This document shows, piece by piece, positions 1 to 7,079 of a stretch of DNA of 13,694 nucleotides. Where the stretch lies: positions 1 through 13,694 of the forward strand of contig JAHELX010000086.1 in assembly GCA_024643945.1 (NCBI GenBank), given 5' to 3'. The position numbers and the translations under genes are program-made. How positions within the stretch are numbered: the first letter of the stretch is position 1; every line of letters starts with the position of its first letter. This stretch comes from Anaerolineales bacterium (GTDB lineage: Bacteria > Chloroflexota > Anaerolineae > 4572-78 > NAK82). Under the pieces are notes generated by a model, which was given only the letters and a program-made list of their open reading frames with translations, made no database searches and was not told the origin of the DNA.

Positions 1-2
1 TT

Positions 3-2582
3 GCCATACTAAGCAGCAGCCTTTGGGGACTGGGGCTGATCCTCGCGGCCGGCGAGGAGATGCGCCAGGCGAAAAAGGACACGCCCTGGGCTTTGCTGGC
101 AACGTTGGGGATAGGCATAATCGGCGCCGCCGTCGCAGCCGCCGCCCTGCGCAGCCTGGGCCCAGTGGCGGCTGCGCGAGCATTGCCCTTGACCGAGTTG
201 GCTACGGACCTGCGAGGCCTTATTGCCCAGGGGTGGATTCTGGTAGCGGGCGTGATCATTTTGGCCGCAACCCTGAGTCGTGCCCTGCTCACCCTGGCCC
301 GTATCAGCGCCGACATGTCGCGTGGCGGCTATTTGCCCCAGGGTTGGCGCACGGTTCACAGTCAGTTTCAGACTCCCTATCGCCTGCTGGCCGGAAGCGG
401 GATTCTGGCAGCCCTGACCTCTTTGTACGGGCACATCGCTCTACTGGCAGCCCTGGCCGGCCTGGGTTTCTTGAGCGCAGTCATTTTGATCAACGTGCCC
501 ACTGTCCTTACCCATGCTGGCCGACTGCCCGAACAGCGCCCGATCACGCTGCCCTTTTCACCGCTAATCCCTGGCCTGGCAATTGCCATCGGTCTCTTTT
601 TGCTCACGGCGTTCCCGGTCAACGCCCTCGCCATCGGAGCAGGGTGGTTTGGGTTGGGTGCCCTGTTTTACGCTGCTTACGCCCGGCGCGGGATGGTTGC
701 GGCCCGCACCGGGGTGACCGTCTTCCGAGATGAGCTCGAAGCCCGGGCCGAGGTCAAATACCGCGTGTTGGTCCCCCTGGCCAATCCAGCCACAGCCGAG
801 GCACTTATCAGCGCCGGCGGCGCGATGGCCCGGGCGCATGGAGGAGAGGTACTCGCTCTGCAAGTCGTCGTCCTCCCGGAACAGACGTCGCTGCGGGCCG
901 GGCAGCGAGCTGCCCAGCAGCGGTGGTCACTCCTCGACCGGGCGGTGAAACGTGGTGCCCAGGCGGCCGGCGTGCCCGTGCATTCTATCGTTCGCATTGC
1001 ATACAGCCTGGTGGAGGGCATCCTCGATACCGCTATCGAGGAGCACTGCGATCTGATCCTGATGGGTTGGAGTGGGGAGCCAACCCCCCAAACCTACTAC
1101 CTGGGACCGGTGATCGATCCAATCGTCCAGCAGGCTCCGTGTGATGTGGCCGTACTTAAAGGGGAGTTGCCGCATCAACTGAATCGCGTTCTCATCCCAA
1201 CCGCTGGCGGCCCCCACGCTTTGGCGGCAGTGCAAATCGGCCTGGACCTGACGGCCGGTTCTAAAACCGAGGTTGTCGCTCTGCACCTGATCCGCGACCC
1301 GGCTACGCCCGCCGACCGGCAGCAGGCGCAGGCCATGCTTGACCAAACACTGGCTGACATTGAAGAGGCCGAACGCGTCAGCCGCCGCATTGCCCGCACC
1401 GGCGATGTCAGGCAGGGTATCCTCGAGGCTGCTGATCGCAGCGACTTGCTGCTGCTGGGGGCGTCGGAAGAGGGAGTACTGGATGAGATCACGTTCGGCG
1501 GCCTACCGGAAGAGGTGGCCCTCGCTACCCAAAAGCCGGTCATCCTGGTCAAGCACCACCGGGGATTGCCGCAATTCTGGTTACGGCGAGTATGGCGCAG
1601 CCTTTACTCAGCCTTCCCCAGCCTTGAAAGCTCAGAGCAAATTGAGGTCTACCGGAATGTACGGCGCGGCGCCCGGCCCGACGTGGACTTCTTTGTGATG
1701 ATCGTCCTGTCGGCGGTCATTGCGACGCTCGGGCTTCTGCAAAACAGCGCGGCTGTCATCATCGGCGCGATGCTGGTCGCACCGTTGATGACACCCATCC
1801 TGGCGATCTCGATGGGAGTGGTACGGGGAGATGTACGCCTGCTGCGGCTGGCCCTGGAGTCGGCACTGAAAGGCATCACGTTGGCGGTGGTAGTTGCCGT
1901 GGGGATGACGTTGCTCACACCCCCTACCGAACTGACTTCGGAGATAATGGCCCGTGTTCACCCCACGCTGTTGGATTTAGTCATTGCCCTGGCCTCTGGC
2001 GCGGCCGGTGCCTACGCTATCGGGCGCAAGGAGGTGGCAGCAGCCCTGCCTGGCGTGGCCATCGCCGCCGCCCTGGTGCCCCCTTTGTGTGTGGCCGGCA
2101 CCGGAATCGCCTTGTCCGAGCCGAATGTAGCCGGGGGAGCTTTGCTGCTCTTCACTACCAACCTGGTCGCCATCAGCCTGGCTGGCGCTGTCATCTTTCT
2201 ATTATTCGGTTTCCGCCCTGCCCCTGACGAACGAGAACGCCAGCGACGCTTCTGGCAGGGATTAGCTGCGACGCTGGCGCTTTTGTTGGCGATTTCCATC
2301 CCGCTGGGATTCTTCCTGGTGCAGACCATCCGCGATGGGCAGCGCCAGCAGGCGGTGTCGAGAGTACTGGAAGAAGAGGCCCCCGCCATCAATGCCCAAC
2401 TGGAAGGCTTCGACGTAGAGCATGCTGGGAAGGCCTTTCAAGTAACGGCTACTTTTTACGCTCCCAGCCCGCCGGACAGAAACACGGTCAAGCACATCCA
2501 GAGCGCGTTGAGCCAGGCCATTGGTGCGCCGGTTCACTTAGAGGTCGTCGTCATCCCTGTTGCCCGGGTGACAGCCGAGTAG
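3..2582 (+). CDS. APC permease-Usp-Usp-DUF389 fusion (5' truncated by window)
   Basis: The frame is open to the left edge, so the real start lies outside; residues are numbered from the internal Met at 60. Residues 1-205 are a hydrophobic multi-helix segment with the look of the C-terminal half of an APC-superfamily permease. Two universal-stress-protein-like domains follow (about 232-367 and 373-498), each with an Rossmann-type 'VLVP/VLIP' start and a 'DLILMG'/'DLLLLG' strand and ending 'CDVAVLK'/'KPVILVK'. Residues 540-760 form a DUF389 membrane domain, with the characteristic segments IIGAMLVAPLMTPILA (567-582) and ALVPPLCVAGTGIAL (671-685). A soluble tail of about 75 residues ends the protein. 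Inferred role: membrane transporter with cytosolic nucleotide- or stress-sensing Usp modules; the substrate is unknown. It ends 28 bp before an RHS relic and marks the left border of the accessory region. Domain identity is fairly sure, transport function is inference. Confidence 0.88.
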   Translation, partial: AILSSSLWGLGLILAAGEEMRQAKKDTPWALLATLGIGIIGAAVAAAALRSLGPVAAARALPLTELATDLRGLIAQGWILVAGVIILAATLSRALLTLARISADMSRGGYLPQGWRTVHSQFQTPYRLLAGSGILAALTSLYGHIALLAALAGLGFLSAVILINVPTVLTHAGRLPEQRPITLPFSPLIPGLAIAIGLFLLTAFPVNALAIGAGWFGLGALFYAAYARRGMVAARTGVTVFRDELEARAEVKYRVLVPLANPATAEALISAGGAMARAHGGEVLALQVVVLPEQTSLRAGQRAAQQRWSLLDRAVKRGAQAAGVPVHSIVRIAYSLVEGILDTAIEEHCDLILMGWSGEPTPQTYYLGPVIDPIVQQAPCDVAVLKGELPHQLNRVLIPTAGGPHALAAVQIGLDLTAGSKTEVVALHLIRDPATPADRQQAQAMLDQTLADIEEAERVSRRIARTGDVRQGILEAADRSDLLLLGASEEGVLDEITFGGLPEEVALATQKPVILVKHHRGLPQFWLRRVWRSLYSAFPSLESSEQIEVYRNVRRGARPDVDFFVMIVLSAVIATLGLLQNSAAVIIGAMLVAPLMTPILAISMGVVRGDVRLLRLALESALKGITLAVVVAVGMTLLTPPTELTSEIMARVHPTLLDLVIALASGAAGAYAIGRKEVAAALPGVAIAAALVPPLCVAGTGIALSEPNVAGGALLLFTTNLVAISLAGAVIFLLFGFRPAPDERERQRRFWQGLAATLALLLAISIPLGFFLVQTIRDGQRQQAVSRVLEEEAPAINAQLEGFDVEHAGKAFQVTATFYAPSPPDRNTVKHIQSALSQAIGAPVHLEVVVIPVARVTAE

Positions 2583-2609
2583 ATGCGGTTGTATTTCACT
2601 TTGGCGTCC

Positions 2610-2668
2610 TATCCATAGGCGAAGGATTCACCGCTGCTACAGTCGGCCTGGGTCAGGCGGTAGAGAGG
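2610..2668 (-). pseudogene. Short RHS-core relic
   Basis: Read on the minus strand these 59 bases encode LYRLTQADCSSGESFAYG followed by a stop. This matches the RHS segment at 12877-12960 (CLTGADY...SSGESFAYGYD). It is a degraded RHS repeat fragment lying between the DUF389 fusion gene and the mntA promoter. It lacks the 8-codon insertion found in the 12.9-kb copy and so shows the ancestral form of that segment. Not expected to be expressed. Confidence 0.7.
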
Positions 2669-2674
2669 ATCCCT

Positions 2675-2703
2675 TTGACCGATCGGGGGCAATGTGATAC
2701 AAT
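2675..2703 (+). promoter_or_regulatory. Sigma70-type promoter for the MNT/HepT operon
   Basis: -35 TTGACC (2675-2680) and -10 TACAAT (2698-2703) are separated by exactly 17 bp, with one mismatch to consensus in each hexamer. The predicted start is near 2710, followed by a GGGAG ribosome site (2722-2726) 7 nt before the GTG at 2734. No operator repeat was recognised. Confidence 0.7.
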
Positions 2704-2733
2704 CGCTTTGATTCTAACTTCGGGAGTGTTGGC

Positions 2734-3186
2734 GTGGATACCATCGAAGATGGGCCAGATTGGCAACCCTATAAGACTCTCCCCTCCATCACTGAGCAAC
2801 TACGGCCATTGGTAGACGCGTTTGACCTGCGCCTGGTTGTGTTGTTCGGCTCGTCTGCTCGCGGTCGCGCCCGTCAGGACAGCGACACAGATATTGGCGT
2901 GTTGGTGAAGCATCCCCTCTCAACCACTCAACGCACCAGGTTGTGGGATGGCCTCAGCCGGCTGTTTCAGGCTGAGGTAGATTTGACCGTGCTCAATCAC
3001 GTTGAGCCACTGTTAGGGTATCAAGTGGCGCGGGATGGCGTCCTATTGTTCGAGGCGGAGCCTCGTACGTGGGAAAATTGGAGATCGTACGCCATTCGGC
3101 GATTTTGGGACACGCACAAGTACCGGGATGCTCTGAAAGAGTACTTGACCCGCCGCGCCGAGGAGATGCGTCGTGCCAGCGCTTGA
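2734..3186 (+). CDS. mntA: MNT-type nucleotidyltransferase, HepT-partner antitoxin
   Basis: A 150-residue protein with the minimal nucleotidyltransferase core. VVLFGSSARG (35-44) is followed by D51 and D53 in the GS-x(10)-D-x-D pattern, and a third acidic residue D83 lies in VDLTVLN, so the metal-binding triad is intact. In the known MNT/HepT (type VII) systems this enzyme neutralises the HEPN RNase HepT by adding AMP units to its Tyr. The C-terminal 40 residues are charged and probably helical. It starts at GTG 2734, chosen because GGGAG sits 7 nt upstream and a near-consensus promoter precedes it. Its stop overlaps the start of the hepT remnant by 14 bp, as in a normal mnt-hepT operon. Oddity: its partner is truncated, so it is probably an orphan antitoxin here. 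Family confident; activity inferred. Confidence 0.85.
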   Translation: MDTIEDGPDWQPYKTLPSITEQLRPLVDAFDLRLVVLFGSSARGRARQDSDTDIGVLVKHPLSTTQRTRLWDGLSRLFQAEVDLTVLNHVEPLLGYQVARDGVLLFEAEPRTWENWRSYAIRRFWDTHKYRDALKEYLTRRAEEMRRASA

Positions 3187-3361
3187 CGAGCCCCTTATAC
3201 GCCAAAAATTGGCTGAACTGAGTCAATACCTGGATGAGTTAGAGCCCCTCACCACCTGCGAATTTAAAGAGTATCAGGCAGATTACGTCAAGCGCCACGC
3301 AATAGAGAAGCTCCTCGAACTAATTGTCGAGATTGCCAGCGATATCAATCGTCCGCGCTGA
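3173..3361 (+). pseudogene. hepT: hepT remnant, HEPN toxin cut after 62 codons
   Basis: A GTG start (3173) overlaps mntA. The 62 residues match the N-terminal half of HepT/DUF86 proteins: a helix with KLAELSQYLDELEPL, then DYVKRHAIEKLLELIVEIASDIN. Family members are usually about 130-145 residues, and the catalytic R-x(4-6)-H-x-Y motif lies in the missing half. The reading frame ends at exactly the position (3360) where a 482-bp duplicated segment begins, so a recombination event appears to have removed the 3' half. As it stands it should lack RNase activity. It could instead be a short regulatory HepT fragment, but truncation is the simpler reading. Confidence 0.75.
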
Positions 3362-3406
3362 CCACGCCATCCACTTCGGTGCCGACCAGCCAGTTGGCGA
3401 CTTCCA
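3360..3406 (-). pseudogene. RHS-core relic (WDAANRLV..VDGV segment)
   Basis: On the minus strand this reads EVANWLVGTEVDGVV, a diverged version of the RHS segment WDAANRLVSANVDGMAS seen intact near 12470-12525. It lies between the terminator of the PIN/antitoxin operon and the broken end of hepT. The same relic appears at 7789-7835. Confidence 0.6.
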
Positions 3407-3410
3407 GGTC

Positions 3411-3443
3411 AATAACAAAAAGACGGACAGTTACGTCCGTCTT
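3411..3443 (-). terminator. Intrinsic terminator of the PIN/antitoxin operon
   Basis: A perfect 9-bp stem (3420-3428 with 3435-3443) with a 6-nt loop is followed on the minus strand by TTTTTGTTATT. It lies 39 bp beyond the antitoxin stop. It contains AAAAAGACGGAC (3417-3428), a motif shared with the hairpins at 6500 and 13111. Confidence 0.75.
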
Positions 3444-3481
3444 GTCTATCTGTTACCCATTCTCCCTCTTATCCTGTCGTG

Positions 3482-3703
3482 CTATGCCAGATTATCGCTG
3501 GCGCCTCGCTCCCCTTCGATTTCCTCAGCTATTTCAGAGACGCTACGTTCTTTAAGCCAGGTATGCCGCTCGGCTGTGTAATCGCCATACCCCGTTTCAA
3601 ATTGCTGCAAAAAGCGCACCAGGCCGACTGCCCCTAATTCTCGGGATAGCACCTTCAATCCCTTCAATCGAATCTCTTCCAAGCTCATCATCGTCGTATT
3701 CAT
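3482..3703 (-). CDS. Antitoxin-like protein paired with PIN toxin (copy A)
   Basis: A 73-residue protein with the core MSLEEIRLKGLKVLSREL, then VGLVRFLQQFETGYGDYT and an acidic helical tail (EIAEEIEGE). I recall this as a small family found next to PIN genes in cyanobacteria and Chloroflexota; no classical DNA-binding fold is obvious. The start at 3703 is supported by GGGAGGTG about 8 nt upstream. It lies 1 nt after the PIN stop, so the pair is probably translationally coupled, in the less usual toxin-first order. Copy B at 7911 differs at only 5 residues (2, 48, 51, 67, 71). Antitoxin role inferred from pairing. Confidence 0.72.
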   Translation of the reverse strand: MNTTMMSLEEIRLKGLKVLSRELGAVGLVRFLQQFETGYGDYTAERHTWLKERSVSEIAEEIEGERGASDNLA

Positions 3704-3704
3704 C

Positions 3705-4148
3705 CTAGCTCACCTCCCGCAGCCAAGTTAAAGGGTTCTCCACTTCAATACGCAACTCATCGCTGTGGGCTGCTGCCTTGCGCAGCAACTGGTCGTCGGT
3801 CGTCAGAAACACGTCGGCGCCGCCACTTTCCGCGCAGGCAAGATGTAGCGCATCAAAGGCTGAGATACCCCAGTCCTCCAACTGTTGTGCTCGCTTAATC
3901 TCTGCCTTTCCGACAGAGACAGATCGGTGGGCATGGGAGGCCAACACGTGCGTCCGCCGCATCCGTTCCGGGTCCGGCGTTTGTTTGATCTCAAACTCAA
4001 TCACTTCGCTGCCGACCCACTCCCAGGCACCTGCCTCGCACCGGGCCAGCACCATAAGAACCGTTTCTGCCTCAAGCCTGATCCGCGCCTGGCTCTGATC
4101 GTCAAAGGGACGGTTCAGACAGCAAACGTCGAGATATATCTTCGGCAC
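3705..4148 (-). CDS. PIN-domain ribonuclease toxin, VapC-like
   Basis: A 147-residue single PIN domain. KIYLDVCCLNRPFDD (3-17) carries D7; E48 and E51 lie in SEVIEFE; AFDALHLACAE (97-107) carries D99; VFLTTDDQLL (113-122) carries D118. The acidic cluster for Mg-dependent RNA cleavage is therefore complete. GTG start at 4148, with GGAG 8 nt upstream. Transcribed from a probable promoter at 4199-4227, and followed after 1 nt by the antitoxin-like gene. In VapBC systems such proteins cleave specific RNAs and are held inactive by the partner; the target here is unknown. The upstream flank is RHS relic DNA, so the module lies inside RHS-derived sequence. A C-terminal fragment of a second copy is at 8134. 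Confidence 0.85.
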   Translation of the reverse strand: MPKIYLDVCCLNRPFDDQSQARIRLEAETVLMVLARCEAGAWEWVGSEVIEFEIKQTPDPERMRRTHVLASHAHRSVSVGKAEIKRAQQLEDWGISAFDALHLACAESGGADVFLTTDDQLLRKAAAHSDELRIEVENPLTWLREVS

Positions 4149-4198
4149 TCGGGAGTCTCCGCCTCGTCTTCGGTGATTGTCTACCTGATCCTATGTCA

Positions 4199-4227
4199 AT
4201 TATAACCCAGTGATGATCCCAGCACAA
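4199..4227 (-). promoter_or_regulatory. Probable promoter of the PIN/antitoxin operon
   Basis: On the minus strand a perfect -10 TATAAT (4204-4199) lies 17 bp after TTGTGC (4227-4222), which matches only half of the -35 consensus. The PIN start codon is about 45 nt downstream. It lies at the very edge of the RHS relic, so the module seems to carry its own promoter. Confidence 0.45.
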
Positions 4228-4250
4228 ACGATGAGGCCCCTTTTGCACAA

Positions 4251-4535
4251 GCTGCCCGGCGGCGGCGACCACTTGGCGCACGCTGCCCAACGCATCCGGC
4301 AGCACATACGCCCACGCCCCGGCGTCGTACTCCGCCAGGATTTGTCCCTGTACCTGCCCCGCCCGTGGTGGCGACGATGACTTCGGGCAATCCGCAGGCG
4401 ACGTCCAAGACGTATTCAGTTGTCACCCCACCCACCGTCTGCGCCGTGCGATTGCCTGAGCCATCATACTCAAAGCTGCTGGCCACGCCGTCTACATTCG
4501 CACCCACCAGGCGGTTGGCGGCATCCCAATTATGT
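4251..4535 (-). pseudogene. RHS-core relic with internal deletion
   Basis: The minus strand encodes ANVDGVASSFEYDGSGNRTAQ...TEYVLDVACGLPEVIVATTGGA (frame ending at 4507), then in another frame LPDALGSVRQVVAAAGQ. The frame change is due to loss of about 15-17 bases equivalent to the STRYVQVQ segment of the intact core at 9137-10477. The relic at 7589-7838 has the same loss. Upstream it fades into the terminator of the immunity gene at 4640; downstream it stops at the PIN promoter. Confidence 0.75.
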
Positions 4536-4564
4536 AGGCGAGCTTTGGATCAGTAAGTGATGTT

Positions 4565-4596
4565 GGTAAAAAAGGCAGGGAGATTTCGACCTTGCC
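4565..4596 (-). terminator. Probable terminator after immunity gene 1
   Basis: Minus-strand hairpin pairing 4590-4596 with 4574-4580 (7 positions, one mismatch), followed by TTTTTT. It lies 44 bp beyond the stop of the gene at 4640-5038. The position relative to the following RHS relic matches the other cargo-end hairpins. Confidence 0.5.
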
Positions 4597-4639
4597 GCCT
4601 CCTGTAAGTTTGCAACAAGGATAATGTCAGAGATATGCC

Positions 4640-5038
4640 TCAATTGTCTTGGTCTCCCTCCACCCACTCGCCAATGTCGTCAATAACTGACCTTAGCCAT
4701 TCCCAAAAGGTTCTGTACTCGGCTACGATGTCATATCCAGCATTTGTCCATCCGTGAATGATCACCACACTATTGGCGCCTTGTGGCCCGACTTCGAAGC
4801 AAGCTACATCATCACTGTCCTGCCGTCTGGCAAAAGCCACAAGCCGGTCTTTGGCAGGCCCATGTGGCCACTCATCAGTTACATCGAACACTTCATCACG
4901 TTCAAGATAGTACCACGGTTCAAGGGGGGAAGAATCATAGTATCCTACTAACCCACGCTTTAGAAGCCACTTGTATCCCCGAGGTGTATCAAAATCAAAG
5001 TGAGGTTCACGCGTTGTAAAATCAGACTTTGGAGTCAT
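4640..5038 (-). CDS. Putative immunity protein 1 (SUKH/SMI1-like?)
   Basis: A 132-residue soluble acidic protein with no signal peptide or membrane segment. Aromatic-rich N-terminal half (YKWLLKRGLVGYYDS, WYYLERDEVFDV); the second half VACFEVG...VVIIHGW...AEYRTFWEWLRSVIDDI resembles the last strands and helix of SMI1/KNR4 (SUKH) immunity proteins, but this is a weak impression. The ATG at 5038 has GGAAGGGG about 9 nt upstream and lies 21 bp after the toxin ORF stop, a typical toxin-immunity spacing. Inferred role: binds and blocks the ParB-like tip encoded at 5060-5986. Base composition is more AT-rich than the RHS core. Immunity role likely from context; family uncertain. Confidence 0.6.
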   Translation of the reverse strand: MTPKSDFTTREPHFDFDTPRGYKWLLKRGLVGYYDSSPLEPWYYLERDEVFDVTDEWPHGPAKDRLVAFARRQDSDDVACFEVGPQGANSVVIIHGWTNAGYDIVAEYRTFWEWLRSVIDDIGEWVEGDQDN

Positions 5039-5059
5039 AATTATTGCCCCTTCCCATCC

Positions 5060-5986
5060 CTATGGTAGTCTAGGCACCTGATCCGTCCCTGTTGAGGGCA
5101 AAGGTGGTCGCTGTCGGCCCGCCCGAATAGCAATTGCCTCGCCCCAAGTCTTTGCAACTGTACCATCTGCTGCTTTGAATCTAGCTCTCCTTATCACATC
5201 GACTGGTAAAGGCTCATCAGGTTGGTGGATTCTGGCTGGAATCCTGTCCATACCAAGCTCCAGCGCAGTGGCAGCCCTTGTGTGATCTACTGTGACTAGC
5301 CCATCAGCCGTCTCAACTACATCTATAGGCGGGCCATCCCATCCTTTCTCCAGCATGCTTTGCCGCAGTTGTGCCGCCCTGCCTCTGCCCCCTGCGGTTC
5401 GCTGTGTCCAGCGAAGTGTTCCGGGATTGATGAATCGTATGTCACCTTGCGCAGAGGCCAGTATGATGCCGTCTTCAAGACACGACTGTATCAGCCGGAA
5501 GTCAAGAACCCACGTGGTTGTCCCTGGCGTATCCAGGTACGGCCCTGGCAGGACCGCGGGCAGCCACTCCGTCGTGTCGCCCAACGCCGGGCCGGGAATG
5601 AGGGAACTCGGCTGCTGCCCAAGCGGTAACCACTCTCGTAGACCCTCCCAGGGACTGCCAACTTGCAGCGGTGGTGGGCCTGGTTGGAAATTATCCGCCA
5701 GTCTGAAGTATAGGTACGCCAAAACTGAGAGGGCAACCTGGGCGGTCGCGCTGGCTGGGTCTGCCGCCGCTGTTTGGGCAAAAGCCGGCGGCAACCCTTC
5801 CCCTCGACCTCCCCATCGAGGAGGATTGCAGGTACCGGTCTCCGGGTCCACTCCGTACGGGCAGAAAATCCGGCCACTTGGATCAGTAAAATTGAGAGGA
5901 TTCCCCTGTACATAGCTCCAGGCATTCAACGATTGCGGTCTGGAGCTGTCCCCCTGCCACAGGTCCTTGGAAACAAACCGCCCCAT
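5060..5986 (-). CDS. RHS C-terminal segment with ParB-like toxin tip 1
   Basis: 308 residues. 1-36 are the end of an RHS core (GRFVSKDLWQG, NAWSYVQGNPLNFTDPSG). 37-175 are a Pro/Gly-rich linker with one hydrophobic stretch (about 79-96), almost identical to that of the 11214 ORF. From about 180 a distinct tip begins: FINPGTLRWTQ, GGRGRAAQLRQSM, GWDGPPIDVV (215-224), TVDHTRAATALELGMDRIPA (232-251), TWGEAI and a short LPSTGT end. The DHTR-x3-A-x3-G-x2-x-IP pattern fits the ParB/sulfiredoxin-like nuclease fold used by polymorphic toxins. The ATG at 5986 has no ribosome site; the frame really continues the RHS core upstream but is thrown out by a 1-base loss near 5983. Followed by the immunity candidate at 4640. 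Toxin class likely; activity untested. Confidence 0.8.
   Translation of the reverse strand: MGRFVSKDLWQGDSSRPQSLNAWSYVQGNPLNFTDPSGRIFCPYGVDPETGTCNPPRWGGRGEGLPPAFAQTAAADPASATAQVALSVLAYLYFRLADNFQPGPPPLQVGSPWEGLREWLPLGQQPSSLIPGPALGDTTEWLPAVLPGPYLDTPGTTTWVLDFRLIQSCLEDGIILASAQGDIRFINPGTLRWTQRTAGGRGRAAQLRQSMLEKGWDGPPIDVVETADGLVTVDHTRAATALELGMDRIPARIHQPDEPLPVDVIRRARFKAADGTVAKTWGEAIAIRAGRQRPPLPSTGTDQVPRLP
5470..5975 (-). repeat. RHS linker block shared with 11570-12075
   Basis: About 506 bp align without gaps at a constant offset of 6100 to 11570-12075, with only scattered substitutions. It encodes the end of the RHS core plus the Pro-rich pre-toxin linker. Below 5470 (and 11570) the two sequences become unrelated, which defines the tip boundary. 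Confidence 0.85.
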
Positions 5987-6465
5987 GCCCGAGCATAATA
6001 CCGCGCCCGCAGGAAAAGCAACTCATTGTAACTCCCATACCACTCACCAGTGTACCCAAAGGCACTCTCGCCAGACCCGGAGTTCTCGAATGGAACACCG
6101 AACGGATCGTAACTCTGTCCGAGGGTCAGGTGGACCTCGGAGCCGACCAACTGGCGCACACTGCCCAGGTGATCCGGCAAGATGTAAGCCCACGCACCTG
6201 CTTCCTGCTGCGCCAACACCTGCCTCTGGATTTGCACATAGTAGGTACTCGTTCCATCCGTCGTGGCGACGATGACTTCGGGGAGACCACCTGCGACATC
6301 CAAGACGTATTCAGTTCTTACGCCGTCCGCCGCTTGCGCCACCCGATTGCCGAGGCCATTGTACTCGTAGCTGACGGCTGACTGCTGACCGCTGACGGCT
6401 ATCAACCGATTGGCGGCATCCCAAGTATACACGCTACTGCCTTGCGCCAGCAAGTGGCTGCAAGT
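5984..6465 (-). pseudogene. Frameshifted RHS core feeding toxin tip 1
   Basis: The minus-strand frame ending at 6453 gives SSVYTWDAANRLIAV...EYNGLGNRVAQ, TEYVLDVAGGLPEVIVAT, LPDHLGSVRQLVG, QSYDPFGVPFE, FGYTGEWY, LLFLRARYY, which is the typical RHS core terminus. After RARYY the sequence lost one base relative to the 12085 copy (YYDPVGGRF becomes YYARAWGGLF), and the true frame resumes in the 5060-5986 ORF. The core begins abruptly near 6465, just after a terminator, so no N-terminal export part exists here. This is an orphan RHS cassette. No promoter or ribosome site is visible. Confidence 0.8.
6370..6400. repeat. Heptamer tandem repeat (GCTGACN x4.4)
   Basis: Four successive 7-mers GCTGACG, GCTGACT, GCTGACC, GCTGACG and a partial fifth lie inside the RHS core reading frame, encoding AVSGQQSAVS on the minus strand. 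The sister cores have unrelated sequence at this place. Confidence 0.7.
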
Positions 6466-6490
6466 CCCGGAGTAGCGCGATTGTGGTACA

Positions 6491-6523
6491 AGTCAACAAA
6501 AAAAGGCGGACCCCATGTCCACC
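6491..6523 (-). terminator. Terminator of the DUF433/DUF5615 operon
   Basis: On the minus strand GGTGGAC pairs with GTCCGCC (one G-U wobble) around a 5-nt loop, then seven T and GTTGAC. It lies 185 bp past the DUF5615 stop, with only featureless sequence between, and immediately before the next RHS core. It contains AAAAAGGCGGAC (6500-6511). Confidence 0.7.
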
Positions 6524-6707
6524 CCACCTGCGAGATAACTACCACCAACGAAACAGCAACTAGCATTGTTTGTTTCGCCATCTATGACAGGTTAAGCAAA
6601 TCGTAACTCTCCAGATTAGGCTAAGTTCTTGAAATCCAACGCCTTCATACGAGGACGATGGATGTATTTTGGTTTCTGCGCGGCTACAATCGGAGACGTC
6701 TGTAGCT

Positions 6708-7070
6708 TCACGCTTTTGCGCGTCGGATTCGAATACCTCGGGGGGTGACTATGGTGACCGTCCCGGCCAAAGCCTGCAAATCGTAACTTGCCAGAAGCTG
6801 TTCCAAAAGCTCAACAATCGGCCGGATACCATCGTGGTCAGGACGTAGCAACAGCACACCGGTATGTGTGCCCGGCGCATAGAAACGTATATCGACAAAC
6901 CCTTTATCCGCCGTCACCAGGAACCGTTGTTCATCCTGAACAGCCTGCCACAAAGCGGGGTCTTTCAGGCCGCCCAGCCCCTGCTCCACCACACTGGCCG
7001 CCTCATAACCTCTCTCCCGAAGCTTCTCAACGGCCGCTTTGGGCAGATCTTCATCAACTTTGACACGCAT
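6708..7070 (-). CDS. DUF5615 PIN-like toxin
   Basis: A 120-residue protein. It opens with MRVKVDEDLP, the usual DUF5615 start with acidic residues D6-E7-D8. LVTADKGFVDIR (51-62) and GVLLLRPD (71-78) complete the PIN-like core, and the ending VTIVTPRGIRIR is typical. The family is the toxin partner of DUF433 antitoxins and is thought to be a nuclease. It starts at ATG 7070, 9 bp after the DUF433 stop, with a weak GGGA site 7 nt upstream, so coupled translation is likely. Length and motifs look intact. Role inferred from family pairing. Confidence 0.82.
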   Translation of the reverse strand: MRVKVDEDLPKAAVEKLRERGYEAASVVEQGLGGLKDPALWQAVQDEQRFLVTADKGFVDIRFYAPGTHTGVLLLRPDHDGIRPIVELLEQLLASYDLQALAGTVTIVTPRGIRIRRAKA

Positions 7071-7079
7071 AGTCTATCC

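Larger units (their letters stand above)
3360..3841. repeat. 482-bp duplicated segment, copy A
   Basis: This aligns without any net gap to 7789-8270 (constant offset 4429); I count 22 mismatches by eye. It holds a 47-bp RHS relic, a terminator hairpin, the whole antitoxin-like gene and the last ~45 codons of the PIN gene. The left edge is abrupt and lies in hepT. On the right, copy A continues into the intact PIN gene while copy B breaks off. Confidence 0.9.

Noticed and set aside
23..1346. Long open frames on both strands overlapping the DUF389 fusion gene
   Set aside because: They are shadows caused by high G+C third positions; they have no family-like composition and no ribosome sites.
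5292..5915. 207-codon plus-strand frame
   Set aside because: Antisense to the conserved RHS linker of toxin 1; a similar frame appears opposite the duplicate linker, so it only mirrors that conservation.
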